Source of the DNA: Sphaerotilus natans
GTDB lineage: Bacteria > Pseudomonadota > Gammaproteobacteria > Burkholderiales > Burkholderiaceae_C
Length of the DNA: 64,000 nucleotides
Reading direction: 5' to 3'
NCBI RefSeq assembly: GCF_900156335.1
Contig: NZ_FTMZ01000023.1
Coordinates: 20,823-84,822 of the forward strand
A program made the position numbers and the translations under genes. This document shows, piece by piece, positions 36,454 to 47,609 of this stretch. How positions within the stretch are numbered: the stretch's first letter is position 1; each line of letters opens with the position of its first letter. Below the pieces are notes generated by a model. That model was not told the origin of the DNA, ran no database searches, and saw only the letters and a list, made by a program, of their open reading frames with translations.

Positions 36454-36810
36454 ATGGCAGTCACTCGTCGTCCCATCTGGATGCGCACCGCGCCGGCGGA
36501 TCTCGCGCCGCCGCCCCCCGAGCCACCGCGGCTGGGCGGCAACGCGGCGATCGCCGCCCAGGTGCTCGAGGCGCTGCGCACGGTGCGCGAGCGGGGCGAC
36601 GGCCCGGACATCGTCAGCAGCGGCCGGGTGCACGCGATCGAGGTCGGGCCGGACGAGGCGGTGCTGATCCTCAGGCTCGGCGGCGGGCGCTGCGGCAGCG
36701 CGCAGGTGCTGGCCGAGCTGGCCTTCGACGTGATGCGCCAGCAGCTGGCGCCGCTCGACCTCGATCTCTATCTGCGCCACGAGCACTCGGGCGGCTGCCC
36801 GAACCACTGA
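36454..36810 (+). CDS. Second DUF59-like small protein
   Basis: A 118-residue protein with weaker DUF59 resemblance: a proline-rich N-terminus, then 'VLEALRTVRERGDGPDIVSSGRVHAIEV' and 'EAVLILRLGGGRCGSAQVLAELAFDVM'. The C-terminus is 'EHSGGCPNH'. It probably arose as a degenerate duplicate or partner of the preceding protein. Two remaining Cys/His sites (RCGS, GGCPNH) could hold metal. It is convergent with the SDR gene. Confidence 0.7.
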   Translation: MAVTRRPIWMRTAPADLAPPPPEPPRLGGNAAIAAQVLEALRTVRERGDGPDIVSSGRVHAIEVGPDEAVLILRLGGGRCGSAQVLAELAFDVMRQQLAPLDLDLYLRHEHSGGCPNH

Positions 36811-36829
36811 CGCGCCGGCCGCGCTCGCC

Positions 36830-37645
36830 TCAGCCGCGGCCGACAAAGGGCATCGCGCTGGCCATCACCGTCATCTGCAGCACATTGGCCGACAGCGGCA
36901 GCGCGGCCATCTGCAGCACCGCGTCGGCGGCATGCTGCACGTCCATCACCGGCTCGACCTTCAGCGAGCCGTCGGCCTGGCGAATGCCGGCGCTCATCGC
37001 CGTGGTCATGTCGGAGGCGGCGTTGCCGATGTCGATCTGGCCGACGGCGATGTTCCAGGCGCGGCCGTCGAGCGCCGCTGTCTTCGTCAGGCCGGTGATC
37101 GCATGCTTGGTCGCGGCGTAGGCCACCGAGCCGGGGCGCGGCACCTGCGCCGAGATCGAACCGTTGTGGATGATGCGCCCGCCCTGCGGCGCTTGCGCCT
37201 TCATCGTGCGGAAAGCCTCGCGGGTGCACAGGAACATGCCCGTCAGGTTGGTGTCGACCGAGCGCTGCCAGTCGGCCAGCGTCACGTCCTCGATCGAGAC
37301 GCCCTGCGTGAAGATGCCGGCGTTGTTGAACAGCACGTCGACGCGACCGAAGCGCGCGGACGCGGCGGCGAACAGCGCTGCGACCGCGACCTCGTCGGTC
37401 ACGTCGGTGGGCACGGCGAGCGTGCGCTCGCGCACGCCGGCCTCAGGCTGCGCGGCCTCGGCCTCGTCGATCACCGCCTGCAGCCGCTCCAGACGGCGGC
37501 CGGCCAGCACGACGGACCAGCCCGCACGCAGGAAGGTCAGCGTGCACGCGCGACCAATGCCGCTGCCCGCACCGGTGATCAGCACAGTGCGCGAGACACG
37601 GGGCGAGCCGCAGGACGAGGGGGAAGAGGACAGGACGTCGGACAT
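36830..37645 (-). CDS. SDR-family oxidoreductase
   Basis: A 271-residue classical short-chain dehydrogenase. NAD(P) site '[13 protein letters not shown]', 'NNAG' in '[13 protein letters not shown]', catalytic Ser in '[12 protein letters not shown]' and the Tyr-x3-Lys pair in '[12 protein letters not shown]'. Arg after the Gly motif (GRRLERLQ) favours NADP(H). Substrate unknown. The ATG at 37645 is chosen; the open frame upstream crosses a low-GC hairpin region and has no family support. Confidence 0.9.
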   Translation of the reverse strand: MSDVLSSSPSSCGSPRVSRTVLITGAGSGIGRACTLTFLRAGWSVVLAGRRLERLQAVIDEAEAAQPEAGVRERTLAVPTDVTDEVAVAALFAAASARFGRVDVLFNNAGIFTQGVSIEDVTLADWQRSVDTNLTGMFLCTREAFRTMKAQAPQGGRIIHNGSISAQVPRPGSVAYAATKHAITGLTKTAALDGRAWNIAVGQIDIGNAASDMTTAMSAGIRQADGSLKVEPVMDVQHAADAVLQMAALPLSANVLQMTVMASAMPFVGRG

Positions 37646-37963
37646 GGGCGGGGACTCTCGGCCGTTCGGGTTTCTGGGGTCCCGATGATGCGCGATCCGC
37701 TCGCCACAAATAAGAACCCCGCCACGTGTGGCGGGGCCTCCCTGGATGCATATTCGACCTGTCGCCAGACCGAGTCCATGGTGCAGAAGAGCGGGGACTG
37801 CAACCCCGCATACACGAATGGAATGGAGCCGATAAGTGGAAAAACGATATGGATCCAACCATATCCGGACTTTCCCGCCCCGAAAACCCCTCGTTCCGGG
37901 GCAGCGGAAAATTGCCGTGACGAAAGTCGGAGGCAGACAGGATCCAGCACGGATCCGACGGAT
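37646..37963. other. Structured, lower-GC intergenic region without a gene
   Basis: These 318 nt between the SDR start and the bestrophin stop carry no convincing reading frame. Four dyads are visible: 37717-37736, 37791-37809 (GCGGGG/CCCCGC), 37846-37865 (GATATGG/CCATATC) and 37871-37910 (TTTCC..CCCCGAA / TTCCGGGG..GGAAA). GC content is lower than in the flanks. It may be a long structured 3' UTR, an sRNA, or remnant DNA; nothing decides between them. Confidence 0.5.
37717..37736 (-). terminator. Putative Rho-independent terminator (minus strand)
   Basis: CCCCGCCAC-GT-GTGGCGGGG, a 9-bp perfect dyad (effective loop about 4 nt). Read on the minus strand it is followed by TTCTTATTTG, a T-rich tail. 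It would stop transcripts from the bestrophin side before the SDR gene. Confidence 0.65.
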
Positions 37964-38872
37964 TCAGGTCAGCACGCAGTCGACCGGCCGCAGCGGCGCC
38001 GGCAGATCGCGGTCCCCGAGCAGTTCGCGCACCGAGGCCTCGATGTTGACGCTCATCGCATCCAGCGCCAGATCGTTGGGCGAGGTGCCGAAGGGCTCCT
38101 CGATCTCGTCGCCCAGCGCCTCGATCGCGAAGAAGGTGTAGGCGACGAAGGTCACCATCAGCGGTGTCATCACCCCGATCGAGTCCAGCAGCCCGAAGGG
38201 CAGCATCAGGCAGTAGAGGTAGACGGTCCGGTGCAGGATCACCGAGTAGGTGAAGGGCAGCGGCGTGTAGGCGATGCGCTCGCAGCCGCCGTAGGCATCG
38301 TTCAGGCCGGTCAGGCTCTGGTCGATCTGCATCGCCAGCACCGAGTCGAGCCGGCCGGCATCGCGCTGCTCGCGCACCCAGCGCGACAGCCACAGCAGCA
38401 CCGCCATCGCCGCAAAGCGCCGCGACAGCACCTCATCGGCCACCTCGGCGGGCAGCAGCCGGCGCAGATCGTCCTCGCCGCTGCGGCCGCGGAACTGGTG
38501 GCGCGCCGCATGCACGAAGGCCGCCAGACCCAGCACGAAGGGCCGCGCGGTGGCGACATCGGTCATCGTCACCGCCAGGCGCGCGGCGCTGCGGGCATCG
38601 GTCAGCAAACGCCCCCAGAGCTTGCGCGCCTCCCAGTAGCGGTCATAGCTGGCGCTGTTGCGGAACCCCAGGAAGATCGCCAGCGCGACCCCGACCAGCG
38701 AGAACGGCACCGCCGTCAGCGTGATCTTGTGATGCAGCAGCTGGCCATGAAAGGCCACCACCAGCACCGACAGCAGCAGGATGCACAGCAGCTGCGGCGT
38801 GATGCGATGAAGGATCGAGCCGCGCACGACGAACAGCATGCGCAGCCAATGGGGACGGGGGCGGACAATCAC
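37964..38872 (-). CDS. Bestrophin-family (UPF0187) anion channel-like protein
   Basis: A 302-residue integral membrane protein of the bacterial bestrophin group. Landmarks: 'MIVRPRPHWLRMLF' N-terminus, hydrophobic segments at about 28-50 and 55-72, the signature 'FLGFRNSASYDRYWEARKLWG', and two C-terminal spans around 225-270 followed by 'IEEPFGTSPNDLALDAM'. Bacterial homologues are pentameric channels (anion- or cation-selective). The start is GTG at 38872, supported by the conserved IVRPRP start of relatives. It lies 76 nt downstream of the stress-protein gene on the same strand. Confidence 0.9.
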   Translation of the reverse strand: MIVRPRPHWLRMLFVVRGSILHRITPQLLCILLLSVLVVAFHGQLLHHKITLTAVPFSLVGVALAIFLGFRNSASYDRYWEARKLWGRLLTDARSAARLAVTMTDVATARPFVLGLAAFVHAARHQFRGRSGEDDLRRLLPAEVADEVLSRRFAAMAVLLWLSRWVREQRDAGRLDSVLAMQIDQSLTGLNDAYGGCERIAYTPLPFTYSVILHRTVYLYCLMLPFGLLDSIGVMTPLMVTFVAYTFFAIEALGDEIEEPFGTSPNDLALDAMSVNIEASVRELLGDRDLPAPLRPVDCVLT

Positions 38873-38948
38873 GGCGATTCAGGCCTGCGACGGCAAAGGC
38901 CGCAGTCTCGCCGAAATCGCCGCCTCGACCCCACGAGGCTCTGCAGGC

Positions 38949-39392
38949 TCAGTGCAGGACCAGCATCGCCACCTTGGTGCGCGACATCACGTTCTTGGTG
39001 TGCGAGCCGAACAGCATCTCGCCGAACAGGCCGCGACCATGGGTGACCATCAGGATCAGATCGGCCTGGACCAGATCGGCCACCTCGGCGATGGTCGCGT
39101 CGGTCTGGTCGCTGCGACGGTACTCGCTCTCGAAGGGCACGCCGCATTCGCGGGCGCGCTGCGCAAAGCTGTCGAGCACCGCATGGGCGTGGGCTTCGGT
39201 GCGGGCCTCATGCGCCTCGATCTTGCGGGCGAAGGTGGTCGGGCTGGCGTTGACCGCCGCCAGCGGAATGTCGGGCTCGCAGACGAAGCCGGTCACGCGC
39301 GCGCCCAGCTTCAGCGCCAGCTCCAGGCTGGCATCCATCGCACGCACCGAGAGTTCGGAGCCGTCGACCGGGACAAAGATGTGCTTGAACAT
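38949..39392 (-). CDS. Universal stress protein (UspA family)
   Basis: A 147-residue Usp: 'KHIFVPVDGSELSVRAMDASLELA' opening strand-helix, and the ATP-binding signature 'ILMVTHGRGLFGEMLFGSHTKNV' (G-2x-G-9x-G-S/T pattern). Such proteins dimerise, bind ATP and support survival under oxygen limitation or starvation. A perfect FNR-type dyad lies 60-73 nt upstream of the start codon, suggesting induction under low oxygen. Confidence 0.92.
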   Translation of the reverse strand: MFKHIFVPVDGSELSVRAMDASLELALKLGARVTGFVCEPDIPLAAVNASPTTFARKIEAHEARTEAHAHAVLDSFAQRARECGVPFESEYRRSDQTDATIAEVADLVQADLILMVTHGRGLFGEMLFGSHTKNVMSRTKVAMLVLH

Positions 39393-39451
39393 GGTGAATC
39401 TGCGGATCGGGTTGTAACGGTTCCACTCTAGGGTTTGCCCGCCATCCGGTC

Positions 39452-39465
39452 TTGATGGACATCAA
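39452..39465. promoter_or_regulatory. Perfect FNR/ANR-type box
   Basis: TTGATGGACATCAA matches the TTGAT-N4-ATCAA consensus exactly; the dyad extends one base further on each side. It is centred about 66 nt upstream of the universal stress protein start (minus strand) and about 180 nt upstream of the hybrid kinase start (plus strand). The regulator itself is not in the window. Confidence 0.75.
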
Positions 39466-39638
39466 GAAAAACCGCTCGCCAGGCCGAATTCGCACGGAAT
39501 CCGGCGAAGTGCCGCAACACCATTCCGGTACCTTTTGGCACCAAAAGTCCGTCAATCACGGCATGGCAGCCGAGATTGTTGCGATTTCATGGCAGGCCTG
39601 CGGGTTTGCGCTAGGCTTCATCTCTTTCACATTTGCCA

Positions 39639-42349
<2,711 letters not shown>

Positions 42350-42353
<4 letters not shown>

Positions 42354-44182
42354 CCACTGCACCCGACCGCGCCATGCCGAAGATCCTCCTGGTCGACGAC
42401 ACGCCGCAGAACATCGCGCTGCTCGAGGACACGCTGTCCGCCTTCGAGGCCGACCTGCTGGCCGCCACCAGCGGCGAGCGCGCGATCGAGCTGGCCGGCC
42501 GCCTGCACCCGGACCTGATCCTGCTCGACGTGATGATGCCGCCCGGCATCGACGGCTTCGAGACCTGCCGCCGGCTCAAGGCCGATCCGGCCACCGCGGA
42601 CATTCCGGTCATCTTCGTGACCGCCCGCAGCGACGATGTGGCCACCGGCTTCGCCGCGGGCGGCGCCGACTACATCACCAAGCCGATCGTGGCCGGCGAG
42701 GTGCGCGCCCGGGTGCACCACCAGCTCGAGCGCCGCAGCCTGCTGCAGTCGCTGCGCCGGCTCAACCGCGAGCTCGAGGACCGGGTGCGCGAGCGCACCG
42801 CGGAGCTGACCCGCACCAATCTGCAGCTGCGCCAGGAAGTGCGCGAGCGCCGCTACATGCAGGACCGGCTGAACTATCTGGCCAGCCATGACTTCGTCAC
42901 CCGGCTGCACAACCGCCAGGCGCTGGACGCGCAGGTCTCGGAGCGGCTGGCGCGGCTGCAGCTCGAAGCCGCTCCGGCGAGCAGCCCGGTGCTGATGCTG
43001 ATCGACATCGACCAGTTCCGCCGGGTCAACGACAGCTGCGGCTGCATCGCCGGCGACGAGCTGCTGCGCCAGTTCGCCGACCTGCTCGCCGGGCTGGTCG
43101 GGCGCGAGGACTTTCTGGCCCGGCTCGGCGCCGACCAGTTCGCGCTGCTGGCCGAGGACCGCAGCGGCGATGCCGGCGCCGGGCTGGCACGGCTGATCCT
43201 GGCCGCGATCGAGCGCTTCCTGTTCTGCTGGAACGGCCAGGACTTCCGGCTGCAGGCCACGCTGGCGATCGTGCCGCTGGAGCCGGCGCTGCCCTCCTTC
43301 GACGCGCTGATGCAGCGCGCCGACGAGACCGCGCTGCGGGTGCGCCGCGAGGGCGGCGAGCGGGGCGTGCCGCACTGGTACCGTGCCGGAGGCCTGGCCC
43401 AGGGCGGCCCGCACGAGGACGCCGGCTGGGCGCTGACGCTGATGGACGCGCTGCGCCACGACCGGCTGTGCATCCACTTCCAGCGCCTGCAGCCGCTGGC
43501 GCCGGGCGAGCGCACGCTGCGCATCGAGGCGCTGGTGCGGCTGATCGACGCCACCAGCGGCGCGCTGATCGAGCCCGGGCGCTTCATCGCGCCGGCCGAG
43601 CGCTTCCAGCTCGTCGGCCAGATCGACCGCTGGATGCTGCGCCATGTGCTGGCGCTGCTGGGTGCCGAGCCGGCGCTGCGCCAGCGCATCGACCAGGTGA
43701 CGCTGAACCTGTCGGCGGTCACGCTGCGCGAGCACGGCCTGGCCGAGGAGATCATCACGCTGCTGACGCGCCACCAGGTCCGCCCCGAGCAGCTCTGCTT
43801 CGAGATCACCGAGACCGCCTCGATCGCCAGCCTGGCGCAGGCGCGCCAGTTCATGCAGCAGCTGCGGGCGCACGGCTGCCGCTTCTCGCTCGACGACTTC
43901 GGCTCCGGCTACGCCTCGTTTGCGCACCTGCGCGAGCTGCCCTTCGACACGCTGAAGATCGACGGCCTGTTCGTGCGCCACATGGACCAGGACGCCGACA
44001 GCCGCGCGATGGTGCGCTCGATGGTCGAGATGGCGCGCCAGCTCGACAAGCCGGTGGTGGCCGAGTTCGTCGAATCCGAGCCGGTGGCGCGGCTGCTGGC
44101 CGAGCTGGGCGTGCAGTGGGCGCAGGGCTACCACTTTCACCGGCCGGAGCCGCTGACGGCCGAGGCGCTGACGGCGGCCTGA
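42350..44182 (+). CDS. Response regulator with degenerate GGDEF and intact EAL domains
   Basis: A 610-residue protein: receiver (about 9-125, Asp in 'LILLDVMMPPGIDG'), coiled coil, GGDEF domain with degenerate signature 'LARLGADQFALL' (GADQF), and EAL domain (about 350-605). EAL residues for c-di-GMP hydrolysis are present: 'IEALVRL', 'LNLSAV', 'EITETASI', 'LDDFGSGYASF', 'LKIDG', 'AEFVES' and 'QGYHFHRP'. It is therefore predicted to be a phosphorylation-controlled phosphodiesterase whose GGDEF part is regulatory. It overlaps the hybrid kinase gene by 4 nt; the two form a signalling pair. Confidence 0.93.
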
Positions 44183-44209
44183 GCCGGTGCCGCTGAACCG
44201 CTGATCGGC

Positions 44210-45352
44210 TCAGCCGCTCAGCGCGCGCGAGGCCTTCGGATCGCGGAACACCAGCGGCCGCGCCGGCACCTCGCCCGCATCGGCCGCGGCCACCGCCGCC
44301 TGCACCACGCCGTGGCGGTCGCTCTTGGGGCAGACCGGATCGGTCGCGGCCGGGTCGCCCGCAAGCAGGAAGGCCTGGCAGCGGCAGCCGCCCAGGTCCT
44401 TCTCCTTGTCCGGGCAGGTGACACAGGCGCCCTTCATCCAGCCGGTGCCGCGGTAGCGGTTGAAGCCCTCGCTCTCAAGCCAGATGTGGCGCACGTCGTG
44501 CTCGCGCACGTTCGGGAAGGCCAGGCCCGGCAGCATCCTCGCGGTGTGGCAGGGCAGCGCGGTGCCGTCCGGCGTCACGGTCAGGAAGACATTGCCCCAG
44601 CCGTTCATGCACTTCTTCGGTTTGCCCTCGTGGTAGTCCGGGGCGACGAAGAAGAGCTTCATCCGGTCGGCGACCTTCTCGCGCCATGCGTCGGTGACGG
44701 CCTCGGCGCGGCGGATCTGCGCGCTCGTGGGCAGCAGGTGATCGCGGTTCAGGTGCGCCCAGGAGTAGTACTGCGAGTTGGCCAGCTCCATGTATTCGGC
44801 GCCCAGCGCATCGGCCATCGCGATGATGCGGTCGATGTGGTCGATGTTCAGGCGGTGGATCACCACGTTCATCACCATCGGCCAGCCGTGGCTCTTGATG
44901 ATCTCGCCGACCTCCTGCTTGAGCGCAAAGGTCTTGGTGTGGCTCAGGAAGTCGTTGAGCTCGCGGGTCGAGTCCTGGAAGCTGAGCTGGACGTGATCGA
45001 GGCCGGCGGCCTTCAGCGCGGTGGCGCGCTCGCGCGTCAGCCCGACGCCCGAGGTCAGCAGGTTGGTGTAGTAGCCGAGCCGGTGCGCCTCGGCGATCAG
45101 TTCCTCGAGGTCGTCGCGCATCAGCGGCTCGCCGCCGGAGAAGCCGCACTGCACCGCGCCGAGCGCGCGGGCCTCGCGCAGCACCCGCAGCCAGTCGGCG
45201 GTGGAGAGCTCCTCGCCGCGGCCGGTCTGCGCGAAGTCCAGCGGGTTGTAGCAGAACACGCAGTGCAGCGGGCAGCGGTAGGTCACCTCCGCCAGCAGCC
45301 ACAGCGGCGGGCCCGGCGGCGCGATCGCGGGGGCAACCGGCGCCACGCTCAC
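44210..45352 (-). CDS. pqqE: PQQ biosynthesis radical SAM enzyme PqqE
   Basis: A 380-residue radical SAM/SPASM protein that forms the Glu-Tyr C-C crosslink in PqqA, the first committed step of PQQ synthesis, with PqqD as peptide chaperone. Radical SAM cysteines are in 'YRCPLHCVFCYNPLDF' (CxxxCxxC), 'CGFSGGEPLMR' binds SAM, and C-terminal auxiliary Fe-S cysteines lie in 'KKCMNGWGN', 'ALPCHTARM', 'KGACVTCPDKEKDLGGCRCQ' and 'PVCPKS'. The start is a GTG at 45352 that overlaps the PqqD stop (GTGA). It is the last gene of the operon. Confidence 0.96.
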   Translation of the reverse strand: MSVAPVAPAIAPPGPPLWLLAEVTYRCPLHCVFCYNPLDFAQTGRGEELSTADWLRVLREARALGAVQCGFSGGEPLMRDDLEELIAEAHRLGYYTNLLTSGVGLTRERATALKAAGLDHVQLSFQDSTRELNDFLSHTKTFALKQEVGEIIKSHGWPMVMNVVIHRLNIDHIDRIIAMADALGAEYMELANSQYYSWAHLNRDHLLPTSAQIRRAEAVTDAWREKVADRMKLFFVAPDYHEGKPKKCMNGWGNVFLTVTPDGTALPCHTARMLPGLAFPNVREHDVRHIWLESEGFNRYRGTGWMKGACVTCPDKEKDLGGCRCQAFLLAGDPAATDPVCPKSDRHGVVQAAVAAADAGEVPARPLVFRDPKASRALSG

Positions 45353-45603
45353 GCCAGCTCCACCCAGCGCTGCTGGCGCGCCATGTCGAGAAAGCGCTCC
45401 ACGTCGCCCTGCAGCCCGGTCGCGCCGAACGCGGCCTCCAACTCGGCGACGATCTCGGCCACGCTCGCCGTGCCGGTGCAGCGCGCCAGGATCTCGCCGG
45501 CGCTGCGGTTGAGCTTGACCATGCCTTCCGGGTAGAGCAGGACGTGGCAGCCCTGCGCTTCTTCCCATTGCAGCCGGAAGCCCCGGGCCACGCGCGGGTT
45601 CAT
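45349..45603 (-). CDS. pqqD: PQQ biosynthesis peptide chaperone PqqD
   Basis: An 84-residue RiPP recognition element. It binds the PqqA leader and presents it to PqqE. Typical features: '[32 protein letters not shown]' (in outline), 'EILARCTG' and '[10 protein letters not shown]'. It overlaps pqqC by 4 nt upstream (ATGA) and pqqE by 4 nt downstream. Confidence 0.96.
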   Translation of the reverse strand: MNPRVARGFRLQWEEAQGCHVLLYPEGMVKLNRSAGEILARCTGTASVAEIVAELEAAFGATGLQGDVERFLDMARQQRWVELA

Positions 45604-46400
45604 GCGTCCGCCCCCTGCACGCCATAGCGCAGCGCCATCGCGTCGTTCATCGCCCAGAGGATGTCGAGCTTGAAGCGCAGGATCTCCAGCGCGCGCTCCT
45701 GCTGGTCGCGGCTGCGGAAGTGGTCGAGCGTGACCGCCAGGCCCTGCTCGACGTCGCGCCGCGCCTGGCTGACGCGGTTGCGGAAGTAGCTCAGGCCCTC
45801 GGCGTCGATCCAGCCGTAGTGCTCGGGCCAGGTCGCCAGGCGCTGCTTGTGGATCTCCGGCGCGAACAGCTCGGTCAGCGAGGAGCACACCGCCTCCTGC
45901 CACGGCGCATGGCGCGCGAAATTGACATAGGCATCGACCGCGAAGCGCACCGCCGGAATGACATGGCGCAGGTCGGTGATCTCCTCGCGAGTGAGGCCCA
46001 CCGCCAGGCCCAGGCGGATCCAGGCCTCGATGCCGCCCTCGTCCCGGATCGTCCCGTTCACGCCACCGATCTCGAAGCCGTCGTGGTCCAGCATGCGCTG
46101 GATCCACTCGCGGCGCACCTCGCGGTCCGGGCAGTTCGCCAGCACCGCCGCGTCCTTCACCGGAATGGCGATCTGGTAGTAGAAGCGGTTGGCCACCCAG
46201 CCGCGGATCTGCTCCGGGCTCGCCTTGCCGGTGTTCAGCATGACGTTGAAGGGGTGGTGGATGTGATAGCTCCTGCCCTGCTCGCGCAGTTGCGCTTCAA
46301 ACGCGACGCGGTCCCAGGCCGGCGCATCAGGGTCGCGCGGGCGGGTAGTGGCCGGCGCGTTGAAGGGCGTGCCGAAGCGGTTGCCGGTGGCGGTGCTCAT
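45600..46400 (-). CDS. pqqC: Pyrroloquinoline-quinone synthase PqqC
   Basis: A 266-residue cofactorless oxidase that performs the final ring closure and eight-electron oxidation of AHQQ to PQQ. Family pattern: '[32 protein letters not shown]' (in outline; includes active-site His and Arg), '[21 protein letters not shown]', 'MLDHDG' and '[22 protein letters not shown]'. Length is slightly above the usual 240-250 due to an N-terminal extension. Overlaps pqqD. Confidence 0.96.
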   Translation of the reverse strand: MSTATGNRFGTPFNAPATTRPRDPDAPAWDRVAFEAQLREQGRSYHIHHPFNVMLNTGKASPEQIRGWVANRFYYQIAIPVKDAAVLANCPDREVRREWIQRMLDHDGFEIGGVNGTIRDEGGIEAWIRLGLAVGLTREEITDLRHVIPAVRFAVDAYVNFARHAPWQEAVCSSLTELFAPEIHKQRLATWPEHYGWIDAEGLSYFRNRVSQARRDVEQGLAVTLDHFRSRDQQERALEILRFKLDILWAMNDAMALRYGVQGADA

Positions 46401-46432
46401 GGGAAAGTCCTCGGAACGCGGTCAGTGCGCGG

Positions 46433-47347
46433 TCAGAACGCGATCTCCAGCCCGTCGAAGCTCACCTCGACGCCGGCGGCCTCGACCGCACGCCGCTCGG
46501 GCGAGGCCTCGTCGAGGATCGGGTTCGTGTTGTTGATGTGGATGAGCAGCTTGCGCGTCGTGGCCGGCAGGCGCCCCAGCCACTCGATCATGCCGCCCGC
46601 GCCGGACTGCGGCAGGTGGCCGATGCTGCGACCGGTCTTCGTCGAGAAGCCCAGGCGGATCATCTCGTCGTCGGTCCAGAAGGTGCCGTCGACCAACACC
46701 GCGTCGGCACGGATCATCGCCTCCCAGACCGGCGGAGTGATCTCGCCGAGCCCCGGCGCGTAGAAGACCCGCCCGCCGCTGGCGGTGTTCTCGAAGGTCA
46801 GGCCGATGTTGTCGCCCGGCACCGGGCAGTCGCGGTGCGGCGAATAGGGCGCGGGCTTGCTCTCCAGCGGCAGCGCGGTGATCTTCAGATCGGCGACGCC
46901 GGGAATCTCGAAGGACCGGCCGTCCAGGCCGATCTCGTGCCAGTCGACGCCGCAGTAGTGGCCGAGCACGCGCAGGATCGGGTTGCCCTCGCTCAGGTCC
47001 TCGAAGGCGGGGCGTGTCGTCCACAGCGGCAGCTTCGCGCCGCGCTCGCGCAGCATGTACAGGCCCGTGCTGTGATCGACCTGACCATCGCACAGCAGCA
47101 CCGCGGCGATGCCGGTGTCGCGCGGGCCACGCGCCGGCTGCAGCGCCGGGCTGCGCTGGAGCTGCGTCAGGATGTCGGGCGAGGCATTGACCAGCAGCCA
47201 GTCGTCCGGACCGCCGACGGCGACGGACGACTGGGTGCGGGCGCGGTGGCTGGAAGAGCCCGACCGGACGGCCGAGCACTGCGCGCAGTTGCAGTTCCAC
47301 TGGGGAAAACCGCCGCCGGCGGCCGAGCCGAGCACCCGCAGTTTCAT
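46433..47347 (-). CDS. pqqB: PQQ biosynthesis protein PqqB
   Basis: A 304-residue metallo-beta-lactamase-fold protein, an iron hydroxylase acting on the cleaved Glu-Tyr intermediate. Visible: 'VLGSAAGGGFPQWNCNC' and 'CSAVRSGSS' N-terminus, 'VLLCDGQVDHSTGLYML' metal region, 'NIGLTFE' and 'HINNTNPIL' near the C-terminus. It starts 10 nt after pqqA on the same transcript. Confidence 0.96.
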   Translation of the reverse strand: MKLRVLGSAAGGGFPQWNCNCAQCSAVRSGSSSHRARTQSSVAVGGPDDWLLVNASPDILTQLQRSPALQPARGPRDTGIAAVLLCDGQVDHSTGLYMLRERGAKLPLWTTRPAFEDLSEGNPILRVLGHYCGVDWHEIGLDGRSFEIPGVADLKITALPLESKPAPYSPHRDCPVPGDNIGLTFENTASGGRVFYAPGLGEITPPVWEAMIRADAVLVDGTFWTDDEMIRLGFSTKTGRSIGHLPQSGAGGMIEWLGRLPATTRKLLIHINNTNPILDEASPERRAVEAAGVEVSFDGLEIAF

Positions 47348-47357
47348 CGGCGCGTCC

Positions 47358-47432
47358 TCAGCGGGCGGCCACGTACATCGTGATCTCGAAGCCGAAGCGG
47401 AAGTCGCAGGCGGAAGGGGTTTCCCAGGTCAT
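47358..47432 (-). CDS. pqqA: PQQ precursor peptide PqqA
   Basis: A 24-residue peptide that begins MTWETPSACDFRFGF and ends ITMYVAAR. Glu16 and Tyr20 (E-x3-Y) are the residues crosslinked into PQQ. A strong GAGGAG ribosome site lies 7-12 nt before the ATG. It is the first gene of the pqqABCDE operon and the promoter must lie in 47433-47609. Confidence 0.95.
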   Translation of the reverse strand: MTWETPSACDFRFGFEITMYVAAR

Positions 47433-47524
47433 CGCAGTCTCCTCGAACAAGGGTGGGGGTGAATGGAGATCCCAGTGTCGCGGCCGCCGGCCCGGCTGTC
47501 GTCGCCAGCCTGTTGAATCGATCC

Positions 47525-47540
47525 TCATGATTTTCATGAA
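47525..47540. promoter_or_regulatory. Candidate operator between pqqA and the two-component system
   Basis: TCATGATTTTCATGAA contains two palindromic TCATGA units separated by 3 nt, the second within the perfect palindrome TTCATGAA. It lies in the 177-nt divergent promoter region and could bind the NarL-type regulator at 49121. Sequence symmetry only. Confidence 0.4.
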
Positions 47541-47609
47541 TGACGCGGACACCGCCAGATACAGCCGGTGGCTTGCCCACGCGGTACCGGCTGTGTTCAC
47601 AATCCGCAC

